A stretch of 64,000 nucleotides of DNA from Pseudolysinimonas sp051954455 (GCF_051954455.1 NZ_JBQCHS010000020.1:1-64000), one strand, 5' to 3'. Positions 33,786 to 42,725 are shown, counted from the first letter of the stretch. Notes: a model not told the origin generated them from the letters alone. Numbers and translations: made by a program.

Positions 33786-34040
33786 CTACTTGGACGCGGT
33801 GGAGGGCGAGCTCGCGTCGGGCTTGACGGTCGCGTCGGCCTTGACGCCCTCGTCCGTGCCCGCCTCGACCGACTCGGCCTTGCCGCTGTCGTCGGTCTTG
33901 ATCTCGTTCTTGAAGATCTTCATCGACTGGCCCACGCTCTTGGCCAGGGCCGGGAGTCGGGTCGCGCCGAACACGAGAAGGATGACCGCGACGATCAGAA
34001 TCAGGTGCGGCCACCCGAATGCGTTGCCGAAAATGCCCAT
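33786..34040 (-). CDS. tatA: Sec-independent translocase subunit TatA
   Basis: Pore-forming TatA/E component, 84 residues. It has a short N-terminus, one membrane helix (WPHLILIVAVILLVFGATRLP), a Gly hinge, an amphipathic helix (LAKSVGQSMKIFKNEIK) and an acidic, disordered tail. GAGAGG lies 6 bp before the ATG at 34040, supporting this start over the longer open frame. It is followed 4 bp later by tatC. Confidence 0.95.
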   Translation of the reverse strand: MGIFGNAFGWPHLILIVAVILLVFGATRLPALAKSVGQSMKIFKNEIKTDDSGKAESVEAGTDEGVKADATVKPDASSPSTASK

Positions 34041-34119
34041 GGTGAGCCTCTCTGTCTTCTGCGCTGAAGTGTCAGTGTAAGCCAGCGTAACCCGGATCTC
34101 CGGTGCGGAGATCACGAAA

Positions 34120-35109
34120 TTATCGCGAAGCCTCGCGATAGCGGTCCGCGCCGGCGCGGGCCCAGGCGACGATCGCCTCGCGGGCGGAGTCGGGCCCGAC
34201 CACCGTCATGACCCCGGACATGCGCGTGGCCAGGCGTTTCAGTCCGTGGTAATGCGAGACGCGAAGCGTCGTGCGGACCCGATCGCCCTCCTGTTCGGTC
34301 GTCGCGCCGTCCGGGATGAAGTCGGCGATGAGCGGCATGGCCGAGGGCTCGATGTCGATCGTGACCTCGAGATCCTGCGGCGAGGGCTCGAACAGACGGT
34401 CCGGCAGCCGCACCTCCGAGGCGCGGTGCTCGATCGGGAGGTCCGTGATCCGCGTCTCCGAGATCCGGTCGAGACGGAAGGTGCGCACGGCGCCGCGCAG
34501 GTGGCACCATCCGCGCAGGTACCAGTCGTCGTCGAAGGACTCGACGCGGAGCGGGTCGACGTTGCGCCGCTCCTTCTCCCCCGACGCGTTGAGGTACACG
34601 AGGTCGAGCTGCACTCCGCGCTCCACCGCCTCACGGATGAGCGCGAGCGCGGAGGCGATGGCCGGGTCGGCGGAGGCGCCGACCGCCGCGGGGGCGGCCG
34701 AGGCACCCGCGCTGAGCTTGCCCGTGAGCCCGGCGAGCGTCGCGCTCCCCGCGTTCTCGGGCAGCGAGGCGAGGTATTGGAGGCCGGCGATGAGCGCGGC
34801 CGCCTCGCGCGCCGAGAAGCGCGGCGCGTCGTCGATCGCGACGAGGTGCGTGAGCTGGATCTCGTCGCGCTCCTCGAACGCGTCCCAGTCGATGTCGAAC
34901 AGGTCCTCGTGCTGGTAGGAGTCGGTCTCGCCGGGCACGCCGCTCACCGCGATGAGGCGGACGGCCTCGCGGATCTGCTCCGGCGTCATCCCGAAGTGCT
35001 CGGCGGCCTCGGTCACGGTGGCGCCGTCGTGATCCATGAGCCACGGGACGAGCGACAGCAGGAAGGCGAGCTTGTCGCGCGCCTGCAGGGACGGGACGCG
35101 GTCAGCCAC
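34120..35109 (-). CDS. pafC: WYL-domain regulator PafC
   Basis: Transcription regulator that works as a heterodimer with PafB. In mycobacteria PafBC activates the LexA-independent DNA-damage regulon, including recA. The 329-residue protein has an N-terminal winged HTH (about 10-60, MTPEQIREAVRLIAVSG), a WYL domain (about 160-240, FDDDWYLRGWCHLRGAVRTFRLDRI) and a C-terminal WCX domain. Its GTG start lies inside the 3' end of pafB (8-bp overlap), giving coupled synthesis of the two partners. A 79-bp gap separates it from tatA. Confidence 0.93.
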   Translation of the reverse strand: MADRVPSLQARDKLAFLLSLVPWLMDHDGATVTEAAEHFGMTPEQIREAVRLIAVSGVPGETDSYQHEDLFDIDWDAFEERDEIQLTHLVAIDDAPRFSAREAAALIAGLQYLASLPENAGSATLAGLTGKLSAGASAAPAAVGASADPAIASALALIREAVERGVQLDLVYLNASGEKERRNVDPLRVESFDDDWYLRGWCHLRGAVRTFRLDRISETRITDLPIEHRASEVRLPDRLFEPSPQDLEVTIDIEPSAMPLIADFIPDGATTEQEGDRVRTTLRVSHYHGLKRLATRMSGVMTVVGPDSAREAIVAWARAGADRYREASR

Positions 35110-36112
35110 GGGCGGCCTCCTCGAGTCGCTCGAGCACGGCGGCGCGCAGCTCCGGCGGGTCGATGACCAGCACCTCGGGTCCGAAGCCGGCCAGGTCGTC
35201 GGCGAGGATCGCCATGTCCACGAAGTGGAGGCGCAGGCGCTCGCCGCCGTCGGTCGTCGGCCCCAGCCGTTCCGAATCGCGGCGGTTGCCGAGCCGGGTC
35301 GCGGCATCGGTGTCGCGCTCGACCTCGACCTCCGCGACGCCGCGCCGCCAGACCTCCTCGAGCCCCGCGATCGCGGCTGCCGCGTGGTCGCCGGGGCGCT
35401 CGGGGGCGGGCCGGCCGGTCGTGACCCGGCCGACGATCCGACGCAGCAAGAACATCTTGCGCGCGCCCTCCGTCCGTCCCCCGTCGACGTACTCCTCGGC
35501 GGAGAGGTGCCAGCGGCCCTGGTACTGCACGAGGGCGAGCGGGATGACCTCGCGCTCCCGCGCCGTCTGCTCGCCGGGCTTGAGGTACGGGAAGCGCACG
35601 ACGAGATGCTTCTCGAGCGCCGCGTCGAGCGGCTCGAACGCCGCGTCGCGCAGGCGCACCCGTGGCGCATAGCCGATGGTGGGCTCGTCGGCGGCGACAC
35701 CGAGCGAGCGCAGCTTGAGGAGCGCCCGCCGCGACTCCCCCGAGAGCGACCCCTCCCGCCACACCCGCGCCGCGAGGTCGAGCAGCGTCATCTCCTCGGG
35801 CGTGAACCGGATGTCGCTCGGCAGCTGATAGGCGCCGCGCGGGATCCGGTACCGGAGGGTCTGGTTGTTGCCCGCGTCGCCCGGCGAATCGACCGTCTCG
35901 AGCGGTACGCCGAGGTCGCGGATGTCGTCCTTGTCGCGCTCGAACTGGCGCTCGAGGTTGGCGTTGTCGCCGCCGGCGTCGTAGCGCTGCCGGTAGCCCT
36001 GCACGGTGGACAGGATCTCGTTCTTGGTGAGGCCGGCCTCCGTCGCGAGGAGCGCCAGGACCAGGCTGAAGAGACGCTCCTCCACCGGGACGCGGGACGC
36101 GGTGGGGGCCAT
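35102..36112 (-). CDS. pafB: WYL-domain regulator PafB
   Basis: Partner of PafC, 336 residues. It has an N-terminal winged HTH (ERLFSLVLALLATEAGLTKNEILSTVQGYRQRY...ERQFERDKDDIRDLGVPLETV), a WYL-type domain (VIPLALVQYQGRWHLSAEEYVDGGRTEGARKMFLLRRI; the WYL triad is WHL) and a WCX extension. The ATG at 36112 has TAGGAT 7 bp upstream. No proteasome or Pup genes are adjacent, although the name comes from their linkage in mycobacteria. Confidence 0.92.
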   Translation of the reverse strand: MAPTASRVPVEERLFSLVLALLATEAGLTKNEILSTVQGYRQRYDAGGDNANLERQFERDKDDIRDLGVPLETVDSPGDAGNNQTLRYRIPRGAYQLPSDIRFTPEEMTLLDLAARVWREGSLSGESRRALLKLRSLGVAADEPTIGYAPRVRLRDAAFEPLDAALEKHLVVRFPYLKPGEQTAREREVIPLALVQYQGRWHLSAEEYVDGGRTEGARKMFLLRRIVGRVTTGRPAPERPGDHAAAAIAGLEEVWRRGVAEVEVERDTDAATRLGNRRDSERLGPTTDGGERLRLHFVDMAILADDLAGFGPEVLVIDPPELRAAVLERLEEAARG

Positions 36113-36119
36113 GCTGACG

Positions 36120-36125
36120 ATCCTA
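36120..36125 (-). promoter_or_regulatory. -10 element of the pafBC-tatAC operon (leaderless)
   Basis: TAGGAT on the minus strand, 7 bp before the pafB ATG. It may drive pafB-pafC and possibly tatA-tatC. Confidence 0.5.
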
Positions 36126-36153
36126 CGGATCGCCGGCCCGCCCGACTCGCGCG

Positions 36154-37161
36154 CTACTTCTGGATGCCGACGATGTCGACGACGAAGATCAGCGTGTCGT
36201 TCGCGGTCACGCCCTGCGGAGCGCCGCTGGCCGGGAAGCCGTCCTTCGGCGGGAGCACGACGAGCACCTGCGAGCCGACCTTCTGCCCGATGAGCGCGGT
36301 GTTCAGCGCCTTCGGATAGGGGCTGGTGGCGAAGTCGAGCGAGATCGCGGTGCCGTTCGTCCAGGTGTCGAGACCCTGCTGGTCGAGAACCGTCGGCTTG
36401 TCGGCGCTCGACGCGGGCCAGGTCCAGGCGGTCATCATCACGACCGGGCGCGACGTCTTCGTGACGACGGCGCCGCCGCCGGCCTTGACGAGCTCGGTCC
36501 GCACGGTCGTCGGCTTGGTGAGCTCCTGGATCACGATGCCCGGCTGGCCGTCGACGGCGGTGATGACGTTCGGCATCCCGTCCTTCGGCAGCTGGTTCAC
36601 GCCGTCGGCCTTGCCGAGGTAGACGGCGTTGACGTCGATCACGGCGACCGCGCTGCTGAGCCCGGTGAGGCCCGCATTGATCTTCGAGTTGGGCGAGGTC
36701 AGGGCGATGCGCGAACCGGCCTGCGCGCAGACGAGCGCGTCGGCGATCGACGACCGGGTGAGCGCGCCGGACTGTGGCGGGAGGCCCTTGCCCGCGACCG
36801 CGCGGAGGTACGTGCCGCCGTCGTACGCGGTGCCCGCGACGGATTTGCCGGTGCGGCCGTTGTAGACCGTCACGTCGAAGTCGACGATCGAGCCCTTCTG
36901 CGCGACCCGACCGGTGCCGGGCTTCAGGACCGTGACCTCGCTGGACTTCGCGACCACCGGCGTCGGGAACTTCACCTTCGGCGTGGCCCCGATGGACCCG
37001 CTCGCGGTGACCGCGTTCGACGCGTCCCCGCTGGCGTACTCCGGGGTGCAGCCGGCGGGCTGGTTGCCCGGACCGCGGCCCTGCGGGGCGCAGCCCGCGA
37101 GCGCGACGGCCACGAGGGCGGCCGCGGTGAGGGCGGACAGGAGCGCGGGGCGACGGCGCAC
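36154..37161 (-). CDS. FKBP-type peptidyl-prolyl isomerase lipoprotein
   Basis: A secreted, lipid-anchored folding catalyst of 335 residues. The N-terminal lipoprotein signal ends in VALAGC (Cys24). Two tandem FKBP-like domains follow, one at about 85-190 (KGSIVDFDVTVYNGRTGKSVAGTAYDGG) and one at about 215-333 (GGAVVTKTSRPVVMMTAWTW...GSQVLVVLPPKDGFPASGAPQGVTANDTLIFVVDIVGIQ). The second domain keeps more of the FKBP core; the first may be structural. The start is a GTG with AGAAGG 5 bp upstream. It occupies the place between trmI and pafB where many actinobacteria carry Pup-proteasome genes. Confidence 0.9.
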   Translation of the reverse strand: MRRRPALLSALTAAALVAVALAGCAPQGRGPGNQPAGCTPEYASGDASNAVTASGSIGATPKVKFPTPVVAKSSEVTVLKPGTGRVAQKGSIVDFDVTVYNGRTGKSVAGTAYDGGTYLRAVAGKGLPPQSGALTRSSIADALVCAQAGSRIALTSPNSKINAGLTGLSSAVAVIDVNAVYLGKADGVNQLPKDGMPNVITAVDGQPGIVIQELTKPTTVRTELVKAGGGAVVTKTSRPVVMMTAWTWPASSADKPTVLDQQGLDTWTNGTAISLDFATSPYPKALNTALIGQKVGSQVLVVLPPKDGFPASGAPQGVTANDTLIFVVDIVGIQK

Positions 37162-37211
37162 GGATCCTTCTTCCAGCGTCGGTGGGGTGCTCGGAGGTGA
37201 GCGGGCCTACT

Positions 37212-38237
37212 CTACCGGCCGCCGTCCGGGGCTCCCTGCGCACCCGGTTCGGGCGCCGGCGTCGGCTCCGTGCCGAGGGCACCGGTCTGCTCGGCGAGGC
37301 GCTGCGCCTCCCGCGCGACCTTGCGGAGCCGCTTGTCGCTCTTGACGTGCTCGCCGAGCGCGCCCGGCGTCCAGGCCTCGACGTCGTCCTCGCCGTACTC
37401 GCTCTTCGACGCGCGCCGGGCGGGCGGCGGGAGGACCGCGCCGGGTGCGAGCCGGCGCGCGGTGAGGAGGAAGCCGGTGTGCCCGACCATGCGGTGGTCG
37501 GGCCGGACCGCAAGGCCCTCGACGTGCCAGCCGCGGACCAGCGTCTCCGTCGGATCCGGCTCCGTGTAGGAGCCCGTCGCCCGGATCGCCTCCGCGACCC
37601 GGGAGAGCTGCGTCACCGTCGCGACGTAGCAGATGAGCACCCCGCCCGGCGTGAGCGCGTCGGTCACGACGTCGAGGCACTCCCACGGGGCCAGCATGTC
37701 GAGGACGACGCGGTCGACCGACCCGGGCTCGACCGCCTCGGGCAGCCGCTCGGCGAGGTCCCCGAGCTCGACGCGCCAGTTCTCGGGGACCGCGCCCGTG
37801 AAGGCCGCCACGTTGCCGCGGGCGACATCGGCGAACTCCTCGCGGCGCTCGAACGAGACGAGCCGCCCCTCGGGGCCGATCGCCCGGAGCAGCCAGAGCG
37901 AGAGCGCGCCGGAGCCGACCCCCGCCTCCACGACGACGGCCCCCGGGAAGACGTCGGCCTGGGCCACGATCTGGGCTGCGTCCTTCGGATAGACGATCGC
38001 CGCGCCGCGGGGCATCGACATGACGAAGTCGGCGAGCAGCGGTCGGAGCGCGAGATACGCGTCGCCGTTGCTCGCGTGGACGACGGTCCCCTCGGGACGG
38101 CCGATGATCGCGTCGTGATCGAGCGCTCCGCGGTGGGTGTGGAACTGCCGGCCCGCCTCGAGCGTGATGGTGTGCAGCCGCGCCCGAGGGCCGGTCAGCT
38201 GGACCCGGTCCCCCGCGGCGAACGGACCCCGGCTCAC
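37212..38237 (-). CDS. trmI: tRNA (adenine-58-N1)-methyltransferase TrmI
   Basis: SAM-dependent enzyme methylating A58 in the T-loop of tRNA, 341 residues. It has an N-terminal OB-like domain (MSRGPFAAGDRVQLTGPRARLHTITLEAGRQFHTHRGALDHD), the SAM motif VVVEAGVGSGALSLWLLRAIGPEGRLVSFERR (about 97-128) and the catalytic-site segment LDMLAPWECLD. The C-terminal ~60 residues are a charged and Pro-rich extension beyond the usual length. The GTG start overlaps the upstream HAD gene stop (GTGA). Confidence 0.93.
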   Translation of the reverse strand: MSRGPFAAGDRVQLTGPRARLHTITLEAGRQFHTHRGALDHDAIIGRPEGTVVHASNGDAYLALRPLLADFVMSMPRGAAIVYPKDAAQIVAQADVFPGAVVVEAGVGSGALSLWLLRAIGPEGRLVSFERREEFADVARGNVAAFTGAVPENWRVELGDLAERLPEAVEPGSVDRVVLDMLAPWECLDVVTDALTPGGVLICYVATVTQLSRVAEAIRATGSYTEPDPTETLVRGWHVEGLAVRPDHRMVGHTGFLLTARRLAPGAVLPPPARRASKSEYGEDDVEAWTPGALGEHVKSDKRLRKVAREAQRLAEQTGALGTEPTPAPEPGAQGAPDGGR

Positions 38238-38905
38238 GCGACGACCCGCGCGGCGTGGAGGGCGGCGAGATCGGCGACCGAGCGTCCGGCCAGCGTGTCC
38301 CACAGCGTGTAGGCGGGCGACGCGGGCAGGGGAACATGCGACGGGACGGCGACGGTGGTCGCGCCGGACGCGGCGGCCGCGGCGACGCCGACCTCGGAGT
38401 CCTCGACGGCGACGCAGTCGGCGATGTCGACGTCGAGCGCCGCCGCGGCGCGGAGGTACGCCTCCGGGTCGGGCTTCCCCCGCTCGACCTCGTCGCCGGC
38501 GATCACCACGTCGAAGGCGGCGCCGGTGGCCTCGCCGATCGCGAGGGCCATGCGTCGCCACGACATCGTGACCAGGGCGGTGGGGATGCCGGCCCCGCGG
38601 ACGGCGGCCAGCAGCTCCTGCGCCCCCGGCCGCCACGGCACGGCGTCGCGCAGCTGCTCCATCACCCGGTCGGTCAGTGCTCCGATGATCTCGGCGACCT
38701 CGAGGTCGACGCCGCGCGACCTCAGCACGAGCGCCGACACCTCGAGCGCGTTGCCGACGAGGGTGAGGGCGTCGTCGTGGGTCCAGGTGCCGCCGAACGA
38801 CTCGACGAGCTCCGTCTCGGCGCGCATCCAGTACGGCTCGGAGTCGACGAGGGTGCCGTCCATGTCGAACAGGACGGCGGCCGGGAGCGGGGGCTGCGAG
38901 GTCAC
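38234..38905 (-). CDS. HAD-family phosphatase (subfamily IA)
   Basis: Small-molecule phosphatase of the beta-phosphoglucomutase-like HAD group, 223 residues. It has DMDGTLVDSEPYW (motif I, Asp14 and Asp16), LVTMSW (motif II Thr), GKPDPEAYL (motif III Lys) and VEDSEVGVAAAAASG (motif IV Asp). It is coupled to trmI by a 4-bp overlap, an arrangement common in actinobacteria. The start is a GTG with CAGACT 6 bp upstream. The substrate is unknown. Confidence 0.92.
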   Translation of the reverse strand: MTSQPPLPAAVLFDMDGTLVDSEPYWMRAETELVESFGGTWTHDDALTLVGNALEVSALVLRSRGVDLEVAEIIGALTDRVMEQLRDAVPWRPGAQELLAAVRGAGIPTALVTMSWRRMALAIGEATGAAFDVVIAGDEVERGKPDPEAYLRAAAALDVDIADCVAVEDSEVGVAAAAASGATTVAVPSHVPLPASPAYTLWDTLAGRSVADLAALHAARVVA

Positions 38906-38946
38906 CCGGAGAGTCTGTCATCCCGGAACGAAGCGCCTCGCGCGCC

Positions 38947-38952
38947 TACAGT
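38947..38952 (+). promoter_or_regulatory. -10 element of the PAC2 gene (leaderless)
   Basis: TACAGT followed by 6 bp (GGAGTG) and the ATG at 38959. The GGAG in the spacer could instead be a very close ribosome site. Confidence 0.5.
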
Positions 38953-38958
38953 GGAGTG

Positions 38959-39828
38959 ATGGTCGACGCAAGCGCATTCGGGAGCGGATCGACCCTCGTC
39001 GTCGCCTTCGAGGGCTGGAACGACGCGGGCGAGGCGGCCTCCAACGCGGTCCGGGCGCTGCGCGACCAGCTCGAGCTCGTGCCGATCGCCGACCTCGAGC
39101 CCGAGGACTACTTCGACTACCAGTTCAACCGGCCCACCTCCTCGATCGACGAGGACGGCAACCGGGTTCTCGAATGGCCGGGCGTCACGCTGTACGGCCC
39201 CGCGGACGGCGGCCCCGGCATCCACGTGCTGCTCGGCACCGAGCCGTCGCGCGGCTGGAAGACCTTCGCCTCCGAGCTCGTCGACGCGTTCGTCGCGGCC
39301 GACATCACGGGCATCGTCTTCCTCGGCGCGATGCTCGCCGACGTGCCGCACACCCGGCCCATTTCGGTGTTCGCCTCGAGCGAGTCGCCGGAGCTCCGCG
39401 ACCGCTTCGAGCTCGAGAAGTCGACCTACGAGGGGCCGGTGGGGATCCTGTCGGTCCTCGGCGATGCGGCCGAGCGGGTCGGCATCCCGTCGCTCTCCAT
39501 CTGGGCGTCGGTGCCGCACTACGTGCACAACGCGCCCTCTCCCAAGGCCACCCTCGCGCTCATCGAGCGCCTCGAGGAGTTCGTCGAGGTCGAGGTGGAG
39601 CGCGGCTCCCTCGAGGAGGACTCCGCCGCCTGGGTCGAGGGCATCAACGCCCTCGCGAGCGACGACGACGACATGGCCGCGTACATCTCGCAGCTCGAGC
39701 AGGCCCGCGACACCGTCGACGCCCCGGAGGCGAGCGGCGAGGCGATCGCGGAGGAGTTCGAGCGCTACCTGCGCCGCCGCGACGGGCGTGCGGGTGACGG
39801 CACCTCCGGGGGCCCGGGCCGCCGCTGA
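38959..39828 (+). CDS. PAC2 family protein
   Basis: A 289-residue protein of the PAC2 family, named after a eukaryotic proteasome assembly chaperone. Visible segments are VVAFEGWNDAGEAASNAVRAL, DYFDYQFNRP, GIVFLGAMLADVPHTRPI and SIWASVPHYVHNAPSPKATLALIERLEEF, with an acidic C-terminal part. Bacterial members have no defined job; carboxylate-amine ligase-like or chaperone roles have been proposed. The start is the ATG at 38959 with a -10 6 bp upstream. It is divergent from the HAD-trmI operon. Confidence 0.9.
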   Translation: MVDASAFGSGSTLVVAFEGWNDAGEAASNAVRALRDQLELVPIADLEPEDYFDYQFNRPTSSIDEDGNRVLEWPGVTLYGPADGGPGIHVLLGTEPSRGWKTFASELVDAFVAADITGIVFLGAMLADVPHTRPISVFASSESPELRDRFELEKSTYEGPVGILSVLGDAAERVGIPSLSIWASVPHYVHNAPSPKATLALIERLEEFVEVEVERGSLEEDSAAWVEGINALASDDDDMAAYISQLEQARDTVDAPEASGEAIAEEFERYLRRRDGRAGDGTSGGPGRR

Positions 39829-39838
39829 CGGCGCGCGG

Positions 39839-40402
39839 TCAGTGCACCGCGATGTCGATGACGATGATCACGAGCCCCAGCACCGCTGTGATGACGCCGC
39901 CGAGGATCCGCATCGGGATCGCGCGCCCGCGTTCCGAGAGCGCCTGGTAGCCGAGCACGCCGAGCACCACGATGTTGACGACGAGCGCCCAGTCGGACGC
40001 ATCCGGCACCACGCCGACGATCCCGAGCAGGAGCACGAGCGTCGCCGGGATCGCGCTCCAGAGCATGCCGTTGGAGTGCGCGATCGCGCGCCGGAACGCG
40101 ACCCCGAGCCGCACGCTCTCCCCCTCGCGCACGCCGTGCCCGGCGATGGTGCGGGCGTAGACGTGGGCGATCCAGAACACCACGAGGGTGACGACCGAGA
40201 CGAGGAGCGTCTGCACGAGATCGACGCGCTCGCCGACGGTGACCTGCACGTGGACGGCCGGCTGGTCGCCGGGGATGCCGTCACCGGAGTGATCGGCGTC
40301 GGAACTCACCGCGATGAGCGCCGCGAACAGGATCGTGCCGTAGACCGCGTCGGCCGTGACCACGCGGTCCCGGATCGCCGAGAGCCGACTCCGCCAGGTC
40401 AT
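39839..40402 (-). CDS. Hypothetical membrane protein
   Basis: A 187-residue integral membrane protein with about five helices (around 18-34, 63-83, 113-131, 136-153, 164-184) and a short polar loop (SSDADHSGDGIPGDQPAVH) after the first. I recognise no family name. Its ATG overlaps the uppP stop (ATGA), so it is produced with undecaprenyl-diphosphatase and may act in the envelope. Confidence 0.75.
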   Translation of the reverse strand: MTWRSRLSAIRDRVVTADAVYGTILFAALIAVSSDADHSGDGIPGDQPAVHVQVTVGERVDLVQTLLVSVVTLVVFWIAHVYARTIAGHGVREGESVRLGVAFRRAIAHSNGMLWSAIPATLVLLLGIVGVVPDASDWALVVNIVVLGVLGYQALSERGRAIPMRILGGVITAVLGLVIIVIDIAVH

Positions 40403-41235
40403 GCCGGGCTCAGCACGCCGGTGAGCAGCAGCACGATGATCGCGACGCCGAGCAGCACCCGGTAGACGACGAACGGGATGAACGACCCCTTCGAGATGTA
40501 GCGCATGAGGAACGCGATCACCCCGAAGCCGACGACACCCGCGACGACCGTCGCGACGCCCGTCTGCGCCCAGTCGAAGACCATCGGGCTGCGGTGCTTC
40601 AGGCTGTCGTACAGCTCGTAGACGCCGCTGCCGAACACGGCCGGGATCGCGAGGAGGAACGAGTAGCGCGCCGCGGCCGGCCGCTCGTAGCCGATGGCGC
40701 GGCCCAGGGCGATGGTCGCGCCCGAGCGCGAGACGCCGGGGACCAGGGCGAGCGACTGCGCGAGGCCGAAGAACACGGCGTGCGGCACCGTCATGTCGCG
40801 GAGGCGTCGGGTGCGGCGTCCGAGCACGTCGGCGATTCCGAGCACGATGCCGAACACGATGAGCGTGCCGGCGACGATCCAGAGCGACCGGAAGGTCGTC
40901 TCGATCTGGTTCTTGAAGAGCAGCCCGAGCACCACGATCGGGACCGAGCCCAGAATGATGAACCAGCCGAGCTTCGCGTTCGGGTCGTTGCGCGGGATCC
41001 GGCCGAACAGGGCCTTCACCCACGACGACACGATGTGCGCGATGTCGGGCAGGAAGTAGATGAGGACCGCGGTCTCGGTGCCGAGCTGCAGGATCGCGGT
41101 GAACGCCGCTCCCGGGTCCTCCCCGGTGCCGAACAGGGTCGACACGATGCGGATGTGCGCGCTCGACGAGATCGGCAGGAACTCGGTCAGCCCCTGGACC
41201 ACGCCGAGGACGATCGCTTCCAGCCAGCTGCCCAC
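40399..41235 (-). CDS. uppP: Undecaprenyl-diphosphatase
   Basis: Integral membrane phosphatase (UppP/BacA) recycling undecaprenyl pyrophosphate, the lipid carrier for peptidoglycan and polysaccharide synthesis. It has 278 residues and about eight helices. The catalytic signatures are present: VVQGLTEFLPISSSAHIRI (EFLPISS motif) and LVPGVSRSGATIALG (PGVSRSG). The GTG at 41235 gives MGSWLEAIVLGVVQG, which matches the family N-terminus. It overlaps the downstream membrane-protein gene by 4 bp. Confidence 0.96.
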   Translation of the reverse strand: MGSWLEAIVLGVVQGLTEFLPISSSAHIRIVSTLFGTGEDPGAAFTAILQLGTETAVLIYFLPDIAHIVSSWVKALFGRIPRNDPNAKLGWFIILGSVPIVVLGLLFKNQIETTFRSLWIVAGTLIVFGIVLGIADVLGRRTRRLRDMTVPHAVFFGLAQSLALVPGVSRSGATIALGRAIGYERPAAARYSFLLAIPAVFGSGVYELYDSLKHRSPMVFDWAQTGVATVVAGVVGFGVIAFLMRYISKGSFIPFVVYRVLLGVAIIVLLLTGVLSPA

Positions 41236-41273
41236 GAGGGACGATCCTGCCAGACGGCGTGCGCCGGTCGGGG

Positions 41274-42569
41274 CTAGCAGTCCCGCAGGAAGTCCCCGAG
41301 CACCGCGCGACCGAACGCGAGCGCCGACAGCGGCACGCGCTCGTCGACCCCGTGGAACATGGCCGGGAAGTCGAGATCCGGCGTCAGGCGCAGCGGCGCG
41401 AAGCCGTAGCCGGTGATCCCGAGCTCCGACATCGACTTGTTGTCGGTGCCGCCGCTCATCAGGTACGGCAGCACGGGTGCACCGGGGTCGTGCCGCTGCA
41501 GGGCGCGGGTCATGCTCCCGACCAGGTCGCTCTCGAACGGGAACTCGAGCCCGGGGTCGCGGTGCAGCACCTCGACCTCGATGTCCGGCCCGACGAGCTC
41601 CCGCACCCGGGCGAGCACCTCGTCCTCCATCCCCGCGAACGGCCGGAGGTCGACGAGGGCGCTCGCCGTGTCGGGGATGACGTTGTGCTTGTAGCCCGCC
41701 TCCAGCACCGTCGGGTTGCCGGTCACGCGCAGGGTGCCGAGGAGGAATCCGGCGGCCGTGCCGGTCGCGCGGACGACCGCGTCGGGGTCGGCGTCCTCGG
41801 GCAGGTCGAGGAGACGTCGGAGCTCGGCGACGAGCCGCGTCGTGGTGTCGGTGAGGTGCAGCGGCCACTCCTCCTCGCCGAGCGCCACCACCGCGCGGGC
41901 GAGCTTGGTGACCGCGTTGTCGAGGATCACCCGCGACCCGTGCGCCGCTGTCCCGCGGGCGGTCAGCTTCGCCCAGACGAGCGCCTTCTCCCCCGTCTGC
42001 AGCAGGTAGGCGCGGGTGCCCCCGACCTCCACCGAGTACCCGCCGACCTCGCTGATCGCCTCGGTCGCGCCCGCGAACCACTCGGGGTGCTGCCGCACGA
42101 CCTCGTGCGCCCCGAAGACGCCGCCGTTCTCCTCGTCGCTGAAGAACGCGACGATCAGGTCGCGCGCCGGCTGCTCCCCCGCCGCGTGGAGGTCGCCGAG
42201 CGCGGTCAGGATCATGGCATCCATGTCCTTCATGTCGACGGCGCCGCGGCCCCACAGCAGACCGTCGCGGACCTCGCCGCCGAACGGGTCGACGCTCCAG
42301 TTGGCGGGGTCGGCCGGCACGACGTCGAGGTGACCGTGCACGACGAGCGCCGGCCGCGACGGATCGCGCCCGGGGACCCGCGCGACGACGTTCGTGCGGC
42401 GCTCGGCGGCATCCCACAGGGTCGGCTCGAGACCGATCCGCCGGAGCTCGGCGGCCACGTACTCGGCGGCCTCCGTCTCACCGCGCGCCGTGCCGCCGCC
42501 CCAGTTGGTGGTGTCGATGCGGATGAGGTCGCGGGCGATGCGGGCGGTGTCCTCGAGCTCCTCGACCAT
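41274..42569 (-). CDS. M20 family metallopeptidase
   Basis: Zinc-dependent exopeptidase or deacylase of family M20, 431 residues, cytosolic. Metal-site and catalytic features are HGHLDVVPA (zinc His and catalytic Asp), GRGAVDMKD (bridging Asp), FSDEENGG (catalytic Glu, zinc Glu), ISEVGG and the C-terminal MFHGVDERVP zinc His. A dimerisation domain (TARGTAAHGSR...) lies between. Of the three possible starts (42578 GTG, 42575 ATG, 42569 ATG), the last is favoured because TAGCGT lies 7 bp before it. Dipeptidase activity is likely; the substrate is unknown. Confidence 0.93.
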   Translation of the reverse strand: MVEELEDTARIARDLIRIDTTNWGGGTARGETEAAEYVAAELRRIGLEPTLWDAAERRTNVVARVPGRDPSRPALVVHGHLDVVPADPANWSVDPFGGEVRDGLLWGRGAVDMKDMDAMILTALGDLHAAGEQPARDLIVAFFSDEENGGVFGAHEVVRQHPEWFAGATEAISEVGGYSVEVGGTRAYLLQTGEKALVWAKLTARGTAAHGSRVILDNAVTKLARAVVALGEEEWPLHLTDTTTRLVAELRRLLDLPEDADPDAVVRATGTAAGFLLGTLRVTGNPTVLEAGYKHNVIPDTASALVDLRPFAGMEDEVLARVRELVGPDIEVEVLHRDPGLEFPFESDLVGSMTRALQRHDPGAPVLPYLMSGGTDNKSMSELGITGYGFAPLRLTPDLDFPAMFHGVDERVPLSALAFGRAVLGDFLRDC

Positions 42570-42576
42570 GGTCATC

Positions 42577-42582
42577 ACGCTA
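42577..42582 (-). promoter_or_regulatory. -10 element of the M20 peptidase gene (leaderless)
   Basis: TAGCGT on the minus strand, 7 bp before the ATG at 42569. Confidence 0.5.
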
Positions 42583-42632
42583 TCCGGCGGTCTGCTAATC
42601 TCGACACTCGGCCGTCCACAAGGCGGCCACTC

Positions 42633-42717
42633 GCGCGGGTGGCGGAAATGGCAGACGCGCTAGCTTGAGGTGCTAGTGCCCGTATAGGGCGTGGGGGTTC
42701 AAGTCCCCCCTCGCGCA
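42633..42717 (+). tRNA. tRNA-Leu (anticodon GAG)
   Basis: An 85-nt tRNA with the long variable arm expected of a class II tRNA-Leu. The acceptor stem GCGCGGG pairs with CTCGCGC (one G-U) and the discriminator is A. The anticodon loop TTGAGGT at 42665-42671 gives anticodon GAG, reading CUC and CUU. The variable arm stem is GTGCCCGTATAGGGCGT and the T-arm contains GTTCAAG. The CCA end is not encoded. A strong terminator hairpin follows 8 bp downstream. Confidence 0.96.
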
Positions 42718-42725
42718 CGCGAGAT

